Assembly: GCA_036660615.1 (NCBI GenBank)
Contig: JAVXAG010000011.1
Span: forward strand, 1 to 24,742
From: JAVXAG01 sp036660615
GTDB lineage: Bacteria > Bacillota > Clostridia > Peptostreptococcales > Anaerovoracaceae
Reading direction: 5' to 3'
DNA: 24,742 bases
Shown in pieces: positions 14,430-21,091 of the stretch. Within the stretch, counting starts at the first letter, position 1; the number at the start of each line of letters is the position of its first letter. The position numbers and the translations under genes were made by a program. The notes beneath the pieces were generated by a model. The model had not been told where the DNA came from and made no database searches. It saw only the letters and a list, made by a program, of their open reading frames with translations.

Positions 14430-15329
14430 CTATTCCTTATATCCGAAATTTGACAAAGCAAAATCACTGTCTCTCCAGTTTTCTTTTACTTTTACCCATA
14501 GTTCCAAATAAACTTTTGTTCCTAGCAATGCCTCGATTTCTATACGAGCACTCTTGCCAATGCCCTTTAACTTTTTGCCTTCTTTGCCGATGATAATTCC
14601 TTTATGTGATTTTCGCTCACAATAAATAACCGCACCTATCTTTGTGATTTTAGATTCTTCTTTGTAGCTTTCAATTTCAATAGCTACACCATGTGGAATC
14701 TCGTCCTCAAGGTACATTAATACTTTTTCTCTAATGATTTCGCTGACAATAAATCTTTCCGGATGGTCTGTTATCATATCTTCTGGGAAATACATAGGAC
14801 CCTCTTCAAGAAAATCTTCAAGTCTTGTCACAAGCTGGTCAACGTTTTTCCCTTCAAGTGCAGAAGTCCCATAAATATCATCAAATACATTTGTTGCATC
14901 GTATTCTTCGTATATTTCTCTGAATTCTTTTGGATCCATCTTGTCAATTTTATTTATAATAAGGATCTTTGGAGTTTTCAAGTCTTTTATCAAGTCCAAA
15001 ATATACCTGTCCCCAGGTCCCTTGTCAAGTTTTCCGTCAACTAATAGGAGGATTACTTCAACCTCCTTAAAAGTGTTTATTGCCATATCGGTCATTGCAC
15101 TGCCTAATTTGTTTCTTCCTTTGTGAATCCCCGGTGTATCGATGAATACCATCTGAACTCCGTTTTTTCTCTTCTCATCAAATTTGGTGTAAATTCCTCT
15201 AATGCTGTTTCTCGTTGTCTGTGGTTTGTCCGTTGTAATTGCAATCTTCTCACCCAAAATCGAATTGAGTAGTGTTGACTTTCCTACATTTGGACGGCCA
15301 ATTATTCCAATAAAGCCTGATTTTATCAT
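14430..15329 (-). CDS. era: GTPase Era
   Basis: Era is an essential GTPase that binds the 3' end of 16S rRNA during 30S subunit maturation. The 299 residues are the usual length. The G domain shows G1 GRPNVGKST (11-19), the switch region with TTRN near 38-41, G3 DTPG (64-67) and G4 NKID (126-129). The C-terminal KH RNA-binding domain shows GKEGKKLKGIG. The ATG overlaps the cdd stop codon in an ATGA arrangement, with AAGGG upstream, so translation is coupled. Confidence 0.98.
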   Translation of the reverse strand: MIKSGFIGIIGRPNVGKSTLLNSILGEKIAITTDKPQTTRNSIRGIYTKFDEKRKNGVQMVFIDTPGIHKGRNKLGSAMTDMAINTFKEVEVILLLVDGKLDKGPGDRYILDLIKDLKTPKILIINKIDKMDPKEFREIYEEYDATNVFDDIYGTSALEGKNVDQLVTRLEDFLEEGPMYFPEDMITDHPERFIVSEIIREKVLMYLEDEIPHGVAIEIESYKEESKITKIGAVIYCERKSHKGIIIGKEGKKLKGIGKSARIEIEALLGTKVYLELWVKVKENWRDSDFALSNFGYKE

Positions 15330-15703
15330 AGTTTAAACCCTTCTGGTAGCAACTCTGTCAATTCATATACTTGTAAATCTTCTTCGTCTGCTCCTGTAAT
15401 TACTTTCATTTCCGGGGAGAATTCATACATAAACTGTCTGCAAATTCCACAAGGCCAACCCATTCCCTCTGATGTGACAATAGCTATTGCCTCAAATTCT
15501 CTGTAACCTTCTGAAATTGCTTTTACCATAGCTGTTCTTTCAGCACAAATTGTTCCTCCGAACGATGAATTTTCAACATTTACGCCTGTAAACACCTCGC
15601 CAGTTGTCGTGAGCAATGCAGCACCTACTTTAAACTTTGAAAATGGTGCATAGGCATTTGGCATGGTTTCTACTGCCTTTTTGTAAAGTTCTTTGTACTT
15701 CAT
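15326..15703 (-). CDS. cdd: Cytidine deaminase
   Basis: This enzyme deaminates cytidine and deoxycytidine to uridine and deoxyuridine in pyrimidine salvage. The 125-residue protein is of the small tetrameric type. It shows the substrate-binding NVENSSFGGTICAERTA motif, with the zinc ligand Cys and catalytic Glu in CAE, and the second zinc motif PCGICRQ. Its ribosome binding site (AGGGAG) overlaps the end of ybeY five bases away, and it overlaps era by four bases. Confidence 0.97.
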   Translation of the reverse strand: MKYKELYKKAVETMPNAYAPFSKFKVGAALLTTTGEVFTGVNVENSSFGGTICAERTAMVKAISEGYREFEAIAIVTSEGMGWPCGICRQFMYEFSPEMKVITGADEEDLQVYELTELLPEGFKL

Positions 15704-15708
15704 AATTA

Positions 15709-16173
15709 TTACTCCCTTTCTAACCCAATGTGAGACATGATTTTTTCTTCTTGTTCTCTCATTATTATTTTATCATCCTTCTCCATATGGTCGTAACCTA
15801 ATAAATGAAGGATGCTATGGACAAATAAATAAATTATCTCTCTGTCAAGTGAATGACCAAATTCTTCTGCCTGTTCTTCTGCTCTTTTGATGCAAATAAC
15901 CACGTCACCTAAACAAATTTCGCCGACTTCAGGTATATCCTCAAAATCGTCAAACTGTGGAAATGACAACACATCTGTCACTTTGTCTATATTTCTATAT
16001 TGATTGTTAAGCTCTTTGATTTCTTCCTCAGTAACAAATGTAACGCTTATTTCTGCTCTCTCTGACTCCACGTCTTCTTCCCCAAGGCAATATTCTGCGG
16101 CCTGTTTCATCTTGTCCTGTATCGCCTGTCCAACTATTTGCACTTGGCTGTTTTCATCAAAAATTATATTCAT
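15709..16173 (-). CDS. ybeY: Endoribonuclease YbeY
   Basis: YbeY is a zinc-dependent RNase that takes part in 16S rRNA 3'-end maturation and 70S quality control. The 154-residue protein carries the zinc triad in HSILHLLGYDH (His119, His123, His129), a small variation of the usual HGxLHLxGYDH. It also has the preceding YRNIDKVTDVLSFP family motif. AGGAGA lies nine bases before the ATG at 16173. It lies 36 bp after phoH. In many Firmicutes a pgpH-type gene (yqfF) comes before it and dgkA after it; both are missing here. Confidence 0.97.
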   Translation of the reverse strand: MNIIFDENSQVQIVGQAIQDKMKQAAEYCLGEEDVESERAEISVTFVTEEEIKELNNQYRNIDKVTDVLSFPQFDDFEDIPEVGEICLGDVVICIKRAEEQAEEFGHSLDREIIYLFVHSILHLLGYDHMEKDDKIIMREQEEKIMSHIGLERE

Positions 16174-16209
16174 TTAGGTAGTCTCCTCTTCTTGTTTCTT
16201 GCCAGAGAT

Positions 16210-17193
16210 CTATTCTTGTATTTCTTCTGGGAACTTCTTGTAGTATGCATCGTATGCCACTATGATTTTTCTTACAAGCTCATGTCTTACGACGTCAACA
16301 TCTGTCAAATAGCAAAAGTCTATATCGCTGACATTCTTTAGGATTTTGGCAGCTTCTACCAAGCCAGACTTTCTGCCCTTTGGCAAATCTATCTGTGTAA
16401 TATCGCCTGTAACTACAACTTTTGAGCCAAATCCCATTCTAGTCAAAAACATCTTCATTTGTTCTCTAGTGGTGTTCTGTGCTTCGTCTAAAATAATAAA
16501 GGAGTTATCCAATGTTCTGCCTCTCATATAGGCTAAAGGAACTATCTCGATTGCTTCTTTTTCTTTTAATCTCATTGCCGCTTCTCTACCTAGTATATCA
16601 TAAAGTGCATCGTAAAGTGGCCTTAAATATGGATCTACTTTTTCTTGTAAATCACCTGGCAAAAATCCAAGTTTTTCTCCTGCCTCAACTGCCGGTCTAG
16701 CCAAAATTATTTTCTGCACTTCTTTGTTTTTAAATGAATTTATAGCCATAGCTACTGCAATATATGTTTTTCCCGTACCTGCTGGCCCGATTCCAAAGAC
16801 TATATCTTTGTTTCTAATGCTATTGACGTAACCTTTCTGGCCAATTGTTTTAGGTTTTAGTGGTTTGCCTCTATATGTGAAGCAAATAACATCTTTATTG
16901 ATATTGCTATCTCTATAAGAAAGTCCCTGCTCTTTTAACCCTATAACATAATTGACTTTTTGTGTGTCAAGTTTTTCTCCAGATGAAATAATCTCCATCA
17001 ATTCTAAAAGGATATTCTCGGTCAAGTCAATTTTGTCGCCTTTTAGTATCAACGAGTCTTCTCTCTGAAAGATTTCAACTCCTGTGTTCTCTTGGATTAT
17101 ATTAAGGTTGACGTCTAAATTTCCAAAGAGTTCTCTTCTGTCTATGGTATCTTCAATTTTTACTTTTCTCAGTTCTTCCATGGTCTTTTCCAA
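16210..17193 (-). CDS. phoH: PhoH-family ATPase
   Basis: PhoH-like proteins are cytoplasmic ATPases of the helicase superfamily I type, linked to RNA metabolism and regularly encoded next to ybeY. About 327 residues. Walker A is GPAGTGKTYIAVA, Walker B is FIILDEAQN, and VVTGDITQIDLP and RRHELVRK-like C-terminal motifs match the family. The start is not certain. TTG at 17193 has AGGAG seven bases upstream and is my choice. The ATG at 17181 has only a weak site, and a TTG at 17199 is too close to the AGGAG. All of these overlap the end of yqfD, so translation is probably coupled. Confidence 0.94.
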   Translation of the reverse strand: MEKTMEELRKVKIEDTIDRRELFGNLDVNLNIIQENTGVEIFQREDSLILKGDKIDLTENILLELMEIISSGEKLDTQKVNYVIGLKEQGLSYRDSNINKDVICFTYRGKPLKPKTIGQKGYVNSIRNKDIVFGIGPAGTGKTYIAVAMAINSFKNKEVQKIILARPAVEAGEKLGFLPGDLQEKVDPYLRPLYDALYDILGREAAMRLKEKEAIEIVPLAYMRGRTLDNSFIILDEAQNTTREQMKMFLTRMGFGSKVVVTGDITQIDLPKGRKSGLVEAAKILKNVSDIDFCYLTDVDVVRHELVRKIIVAYDAYYKKFPEEIQE

Positions 17194-18199
17194 TGGCAAT
17201 CTCCTGTTCTATTCCTATTTTTTGTAATATTTCTATCACTGCGATTACTTCTATTATATTTTTTTCTGTGACAAATTTCAAACTTTTATTTAAAATTTGT
17301 GCTTTTTCTGGCATTTTTTTATTTATCCACTGCCGTACCTGAGCATTTGCAACCTTTCGCAAATCTTTTTCGGTATAGTTTTTTTCTAGTTTTTCTTTTT
17401 CTATTGCAAATGTTTTGTAGTAAGGTACTGTTGCCTCTATCTCACCGCTTGCGTGAACATAATATTCTTTCATTTTTTCGGCTTCTGTTCCATATGCTGT
17501 GCTTTCTATAGGAACTTTCCCCGAAATTATAGTCTTTCCTTTTTTGACGTAGTCTCCTTCTGAAACCACTGCCTCCCCCTCAAATGTTTTTATCTTTCTA
17601 ATGTAACAATCTCTCTCTGCTATAATATCACATGGCTGGTCTTTTGGTATCTCTTTTATTGCAATATTATTATTTTCTGTAATTGCCACCTCCACATATC
17701 TGCCCTCATATGCGACTTTTGCCCAGGCGATGTTGTCAAATTCGTCGTACAATATTCTCTCTAGTTCTGTGCAATCAAATTTCTTGTAACAGCCTTCATA
17801 TAGTCCGCTCTGCCTCAAAACCTGCCGTATATCTTCTTCTGGAATTTTTTTGTATCCCATTATATTTATTTCTGTGACAAACATATTTTGTGCTACTAAT
17901 ATTATAGCAAATATTAAAATTCCAACAATAGTTATTTTATGTTTTAGTATTTCTTTTGCCTTGAATTTGATGCCTTTTTCTTCTAAAATTGTGACCTTAA
18001 ATTTACTCTTTATGATTTTCTTTAACTTCAAATAGTCGTTATGACTTATTTCCATAACGATTGTGGTATCGTCTATGTATTTTACTTGTCGCATCAATAA
18101 ATTTTTATCTATTCCATAGGTTATTATTCTATCTAGTTTATACCCTTCAATCTTTATCTTCAAATAGTGATTTGTAAAATTCAACTCCCTGGATTTCAC
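17153..18199 (-). CDS. yqfD: Sporulation protein YqfD
   Basis: This 348-residue protein has the YqfD layout: an N-terminal cytoplasmic part (YLKIKIEGYKLDRII), one membrane helix near residues 89-108 (TIVGILIFAIILVAQNMFV) and a large extracytoplasmic part with YIRKIKTFEGEAVVSEGDYVKKG. In Bacillus it is a SigE-dependent mother-cell membrane protein of unknown biochemistry. The start at a GTG (18199) lies inside yqfC and overlaps it by 53 bp. The GTG gives the normal amount of sequence before the first conserved motif, and a GGAAGGG about 12 bases upstream may serve it. A TTG start further in is possible. Confidence 0.93.
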   Translation of the reverse strand: MKSRELNFTNHYLKIKIEGYKLDRIITYGIDKNLLMRQVKYIDDTTIVMEISHNDYLKLKKIIKSKFKVTILEEKGIKFKAKEILKHKITIVGILIFAIILVAQNMFVTEINIMGYKKIPEEDIRQVLRQSGLYEGCYKKFDCTELERILYDEFDNIAWAKVAYEGRYVEVAITENNNIAIKEIPKDQPCDIIAERDCYIRKIKTFEGEAVVSEGDYVKKGKTIISGKVPIESTAYGTEAEKMKEYYVHASGEIEATVPYYKTFAIEKEKLEKNYTEKDLRKVANAQVRQWINKKMPEKAQILNKSLKFVTEKNIIEVIAVIEILQKIGIEQEIAIGKDHGRTEKSKN

Positions 18200-18410
18200 C
18201 TTCCACCAACACCCTTCCGTCCTGAATTTCCTGTATTACGAAATTCTTTCCATTTATTGTGGTGAAACTTTTTCCGTTGTCTACTGTAATGGAGTTATCG
18301 CTGATCATTACTATTTTTTTTACGTTGTCTAATACTGCTGTCCTTCCTCCAATCAAAACTCTTGGCATGGACAGTCCAAAATCAAATATCATTTCGTTTT
18401 TTATAGACAT
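18147..18410 (-). CDS. yqfC: YabP/YqfC-family sporulation protein
   Basis: A small 87-residue beta-rich protein matching the YabP/YqfC family (LPMSR-like LSMPRVLIGGRTAVLDNVKKIVMISDNSITV core, then FVIQEIQDGRVLVEGEI). In Bacillus, YqfC is made in the mother cell during sporulation and is always next to YqfD. GGTGAG lies just before the ATG at 18410. It is the first gene of the long housekeeping run, 122 bp after yqeY and its terminator, and it overlaps yqfD by 53 bp. Confidence 0.93.
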   Translation of the reverse strand: MSIKNEMIFDFGLSMPRVLIGGRTAVLDNVKKIVMISDNSITVDNGKSFTTINGKNFVIQEIQDGRVLVEGEIQGVEFYKSLFEDKD

Positions 18411-18441
18411 TTTCTCACCGACCTTTTGATAATATTCTTTT

Positions 18442-18488
18442 ATTATATGAAAGGAATACCATGTTTATGATTTTGATGACTATGTCAA
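18442..18488 (-). promoter_or_regulatory. Weak candidate promoter region for the yqfC operon
   Basis: A perfect TATAAT (18442-18447) lies 32 bp before yqfC, but its -35 position reads TCATAA. A perfect TTGACA (18483-18488) stands too far away to pair with it, and only poor -10 matches (AACATG, TAAACA) lie at usable distances. The CATATAATA around 18440-18448 also resembles mother-cell sigma -10 elements. A promoter must lie between the terminator and yqfC, but I cannot fix which elements are used. Confidence 0.3.
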
Positions 18489-18489
18489 C

Positions 18490-18520
18490 TAAAAAAACAA
18501 CCCGATAAAAATCAGGTTGT
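18490..18520 (-). terminator. Rho-independent terminator after yqeY
   Basis: A 10-bp stem with one G-U pair (18511-18520 with 18497-18506, ACAACCTGAT/ATCGGGTTGT) closes a four-base loop. It is followed on the minus strand by six to seven U residues. It lies 12 bp after the yqeY stop and separates the rpsU-yqeY transcript from yqfC. Confidence 0.93.
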
Positions 18521-18532
18521 CCAATTATTTTT

Positions 18533-18979
18533 TTAGGCTAGAAAATCTCCAACTACTGCCTTTACATCGTTGCCATCGGCACGACCTTTGACTTTTCCCA
18601 TAATAGCTCCCATAAGTTTGCCCATATTTTGCCTTGTTGGCTCAATACCCAGCTCTGTTGCAGTTGCTTTTACTATCTCAAGAAGTTCTTCTCTTGACAG
18701 TTGTTCTGGTAAGTACTTTTGTAGAATTTCTATCTCTGCTTTATAAGCGTCAGCAAGATCTGTTCTTCCAGCTTTTTCAAAATCAGCGAGGGCGTCTTTT
18801 CTCATTTTAACTTGTTTAGTCAAAATTTCGATAATACCACTTTCGTCAAGTTCTTTTCTGTTGTCTACTTCGTATTGCTTTATTGCAGCACGAGCCAGAC
18901 TGATTGTATCTTTAGCAATTCCATCGTGAGTCTTCATGGCTTCTTTGAAATCACTCATTAATCTTTCTTTTAGTGTCAC
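18533..18979 (-). CDS. yqeY: GatB/YqeY domain protein
   Basis: This 148-residue helical protein has the YqeY signature, including SLARAAIKQYEVDNRKEL, EIEILQKYLPEQLSREEL and NMGKLMGAIMGKVKGRADG. The domain is the C-terminal tRNA-contacting module of the GatB subunit of amidotransferase. The stand-alone YqeY has an unproven role, possibly in tRNA metabolism. The start is GTG at 18979 with GAGGTG upstream. It lies 22 bp after rpsU, the usual Firmicutes pairing. Confidence 0.95.
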   Translation of the reverse strand: MTLKERLMSDFKEAMKTHDGIAKDTISLARAAIKQYEVDNRKELDESGIIEILTKQVKMRKDALADFEKAGRTDLADAYKAEIEILQKYLPEQLSREELLEIVKATATELGIEPTRQNMGKLMGAIMGKVKGRADGNDVKAVVGDFLA

Positions 18980-19001
18980 TTAAACACCTCGTTTCTAAAG
19001 A

Positions 19002-19181
19002 CTAGAATTTCTTAGCCTTTTTTCTTGCAGCTTCAGATTTTTTCTTTCTCTTTACGCTTGGTTTTTCATAATGCTCTCTTTTTCTAAGTTCTGACATAAC
19101 GCCATCTCTAGCGCATGATCTCTTAAATCTCTTAAGAGCGCTCTCTAAACTTTCATTTTCTCTAACAATTACTTGTGCCAT
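19002..19181 (-). CDS. rpsU: 30S ribosomal protein S21
   Basis: This 59-residue, very basic protein (VRENESLESALKRFKRSCARDGVMSELRKREHYEKPSVKRKKK, ending in lysine-rich residues) is the normal length for S21, a small-subunit protein at the mRNA exit platform. The ATG at 19181 with AGGAGGTG upstream gives the universal MAQVIVRENES start. A longer open frame reaching 19208 would swallow that ribosome binding site and is rejected. Confidence 0.98.
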   Translation of the reverse strand: MAQVIVRENESLESALKRFKRSCARDGVMSELRKREHYEKPSVKRKKKSEAARKKAKKF

Positions 19182-19250
19182 ACTCCAATTCACCTCCTGA
19201 CATAACATGAAATATTATACTGTGAACAATCTTCTGCCTATAACGAAAAT

Positions 19251-19279
19251 ATTATACACTTTTTGCCGGCATAAGGCAA
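19251..19279 (-). promoter_or_regulatory. Promoter of rpsU-yqeY
   Basis: On the minus strand TTGCCT (19274-19279) and a perfect TATAAT (19251-19256) are 17 bp apart. Transcription would start near 19244, about 60 nt before the rpsU start. A second TATAAT at 19214-19219 lacks a recognisable -35. Confidence 0.7.
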
Positions 19280-19334
19280 GGTGTTTTTAGTATTTGATTG
19301 TAAATTTGGTCAAAGTTGGTTTTTTCTTATGATA

Positions 19335-19676
19335 TCAGCCTGGTGGCCAAGTCATTTTACGTTTGCCTAAAATGTGAAAATGCAAATGTTTTACTGTTTG
19401 AAAAGCATCTTCGCCGTTGTTGCTTACAACTCTGTAACCATTTTCAAGCCCCAAAGTTGCTGCAATTTCGTGAATCTTAAACATTATGTATCCTAGCAAT
19501 TCTTTATCATCTTCTGTAACATCGTCAAGTGAACCTATATGTTTTTTGGGAATCACCAAAACGTGAACTGGTGCTTGTGGCTCAAGATCGTGAAAAGCTA
19601 TAATTTTATCATCCTCATAAGCTACATTTGATGGGATATCGTGGTTTGCTATCATGCAAAATATACAATCTGCCAT
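19335..19676 (-). CDS. HIT-family nucleotide hydrolase
   Basis: This 113-residue histidine-triad protein of the HINT/Hit branch hydrolyses nucleoside phosphoramidate or related adenosine derivatives. The catalytic triad motif HLHFHIL is at residues 97-103 (His97, His99, His101). An N-terminal CxxC (Cys4, Cys7) with later His residues is typical of zinc-binding family members. Its ATG shares one base with the stop of mtaB (TAATG), with AAAGGAG seven bases upstream, so it is translationally coupled to mtaB. Confidence 0.95.
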   Translation of the reverse strand: MADCIFCMIANHDIPSNVAYEDDKIIAFHDLEPQAPVHVLVIPKKHIGSLDDVTEDDKELLGYIMFKIHEIAATLGLENGYRVVSNNGEDAFQTVKHLHFHILGKRKMTWPPG

Positions 19677-20971
19677 TATATTTCTCCTTTCATTCCGTCT
19701 TTATATTCTTTAATTAGTTTTACATCATAAAACTGATTTAACATATTTGAATTTCCGTCTATATAGATTTTGATGTAATTATCGCTATAACCTGAAAGCA
19801 TAGTGGGCGTTACCATTTCTTCAAGCAAAACCCTTCTAATTGCCCCTTCGTTGGCACTAAAAAACCTTTTTCTGCCATTTTCAGTATAACTTATAAGCAT
19901 ACTGCTTCTAAGGGCTTTTATATGACTATCAATTTGATCATTCATTTCCGCAGCAATTGTGCCTTTTCGTTTTGAATATTTGAAGGTATGAACCTTACAA
20001 AATCCTACTTCATCGACAATTTTCATACTGTCTTCAAAATCCTGCTCTGTTTCACCTGGAAAACCGACAATAATGTCTGTGGTTATTCCATAAAGAGGAT
20101 CGAAATCTTTTAAGACTTTAGTGATTTCAATATATTCCTCTCTTGTATATTTTCTATTCATTAATTGTAACACATGGTCACTTCCACTTTGGATAGAAAG
20201 ATGCAGATGCGGACAAAGTTTTGGATAATTTAAAAGTTTTTTTACGTATTCCGCATTTATAACTGTTGGCTCAAGGGAACTTAACCTAATCCTAAAATCG
20301 CCATCTATGGAATTTATCCCTTTGATTAGAGGTTCTATACCGTCAAATCCCAAGTCCACGCCATAAAGGGCAGTGTTGATTCCAGTCAAAATTATTTCCT
20401 TAAAACCTTTTTTCAGAATACCGTCAACCTCTGCCAAAATTTCTTCCATAGGCCTGCTTCTGACTTTGCCTCTTGCAAAAGGAATTATACAATAAGAACA
20501 AAATCTATTGCATCCTTCTTGAATTTTTATATATGCTCTGGTTCTCGATTCCATAGAGGTAATTATTCCAGTGCTTTCGTAAACGTCCAGCTGCTCATAT
20601 GGTTTTATATGGCATTCTGCCACCTTATGAGTCTTTGCATAGTTCTCGATATACCCCAAAAGATTATTCTTTTCGTTAGTGCCAGCGACTATATTAACAC
20701 CTTCAATTTTGCTCACTTCTTCAGGGCTCATTTGGGCATAACAACCAGTAACAGCAACGATGCTGTCTGGATTGATTTTTTTCATTTTCCTAATGTACTG
20801 ACGTGATTTTCTGTCAGCTAAGTTTGTAACCGTACAAGTATTTATTAAATAAACATCTGCAAAATCCTCTTCAGAAACTATCTCATGTCCTTTTGCAGAA
20901 AACTGTTCTTTCATTGCCTCGGTTTCGTATTGATTGACTTTGCAGCCTAATGTGTGAAACGCAATTTTCAT
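19676..20971 (-). CDS. mtaB: tRNA t6A37 methylthiotransferase MtaB
   Basis: This radical-SAM enzyme adds a methylthio group to t6A at position 37 of tRNAs reading ANN codons, giving ms2t6A. The 431-residue protein has the N-terminal MTTase domain (FHTLGCKVNQYE start, cluster ligands Cys10, Cys46, Cys77). The radical-SAM motif is CNRFCSYC (Cys154, Cys158, Cys161), and a short C-terminal TRAM-like domain follows (about 365-430). FHTLGCKVNQYE and GRKRFFSANEG point to MtaB rather than MiaB or RimO. GAAAGGA precedes the ATG at 20971. In Bacillus it follows rsmE directly (yqeU-yqeV); here a plus-strand gene has come between. Confidence 0.96.
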   Translation of the reverse strand: MKIAFHTLGCKVNQYETEAMKEQFSAKGHEIVSEEDFADVYLINTCTVTNLADRKSRQYIRKMKKINPDSIVAVTGCYAQMSPEEVSKIEGVNIVAGTNEKNNLLGYIENYAKTHKVAECHIKPYEQLDVYESTGIITSMESRTRAYIKIQEGCNRFCSYCIIPFARGKVRSRPMEEILAEVDGILKKGFKEIILTGINTALYGVDLGFDGIEPLIKGINSIDGDFRIRLSSLEPTVINAEYVKKLLNYPKLCPHLHLSIQSGSDHVLQLMNRKYTREEYIEITKVLKDFDPLYGITTDIIVGFPGETEQDFEDSMKIVDEVGFCKVHTFKYSKRKGTIAAEMNDQIDSHIKALRSSMLISYTENGRKRFFSANEGAIRRVLLEEMVTPTMLSGYSDNYIKIYIDGNSNMLNQFYDVKLIKEYKDGMKGEI

Positions 20972-21006
20972 AGTTATCCTTTCTTTTCTAAGGTTTTTTC
21001 TTTACA

Positions 21007-21020
21007 TACTATAAATAGTA
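21007..21020. promoter_or_regulatory. 14-bp palindrome over the mtaB -10 box, possible operator
   Basis: TACTATAAATAGTA is an inverted repeat with 6-bp arms and an AA centre. It covers the whole -10 box of the mtaB promoter, so a bound protein would block transcription. AT-rich promoter DNA can produce such a palindrome by chance, so the regulatory role is a guess. Confidence 0.3.
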
Positions 21021-21043
21021 CAACCTTTTGCGCCTTTCTTCAA
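21015..21043 (-). promoter_or_regulatory. Promoter of mtaB-HIT
   Basis: On the minus strand TTGAAG (21038-21043) and TACTAT (21015-21020) are separated by exactly 17 bp. The start of transcription would lie near 21008, about 37 nt before the mtaB ATG. Confidence 0.65.
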
Positions 21044-21055
21044 GAATAATATAAA
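21028..21055 (+). promoter_or_regulatory. Candidate promoter of the M23/deacetylase gene
   Basis: TTGCGC (21028-21033) and TATAAA (21050-21055) lie 16 bp apart, about 37 bp before the start codon. This promoter would overlap the divergent mtaB promoter, so the two could interfere with each other. Confidence 0.4.
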
Positions 21056-21091
21056 TTTTATAGGATATATTGTTTTGAGGTGTAATTAATT

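Noticed and set aside
14426..14467. Longer N-terminus for RecO starting inside era
   Set aside because: The internal ATG at 14425 has a ribosome binding site and gives the standard RecO N-terminus; the extension would overlap era by 38 bp without need.
19260..19285. Terminator hairpin after the HIT gene (TTGCC/GGCAA)
   Set aside because: The stem is only 5 bp, is not followed by U residues, and coincides with the rpsU promoter.
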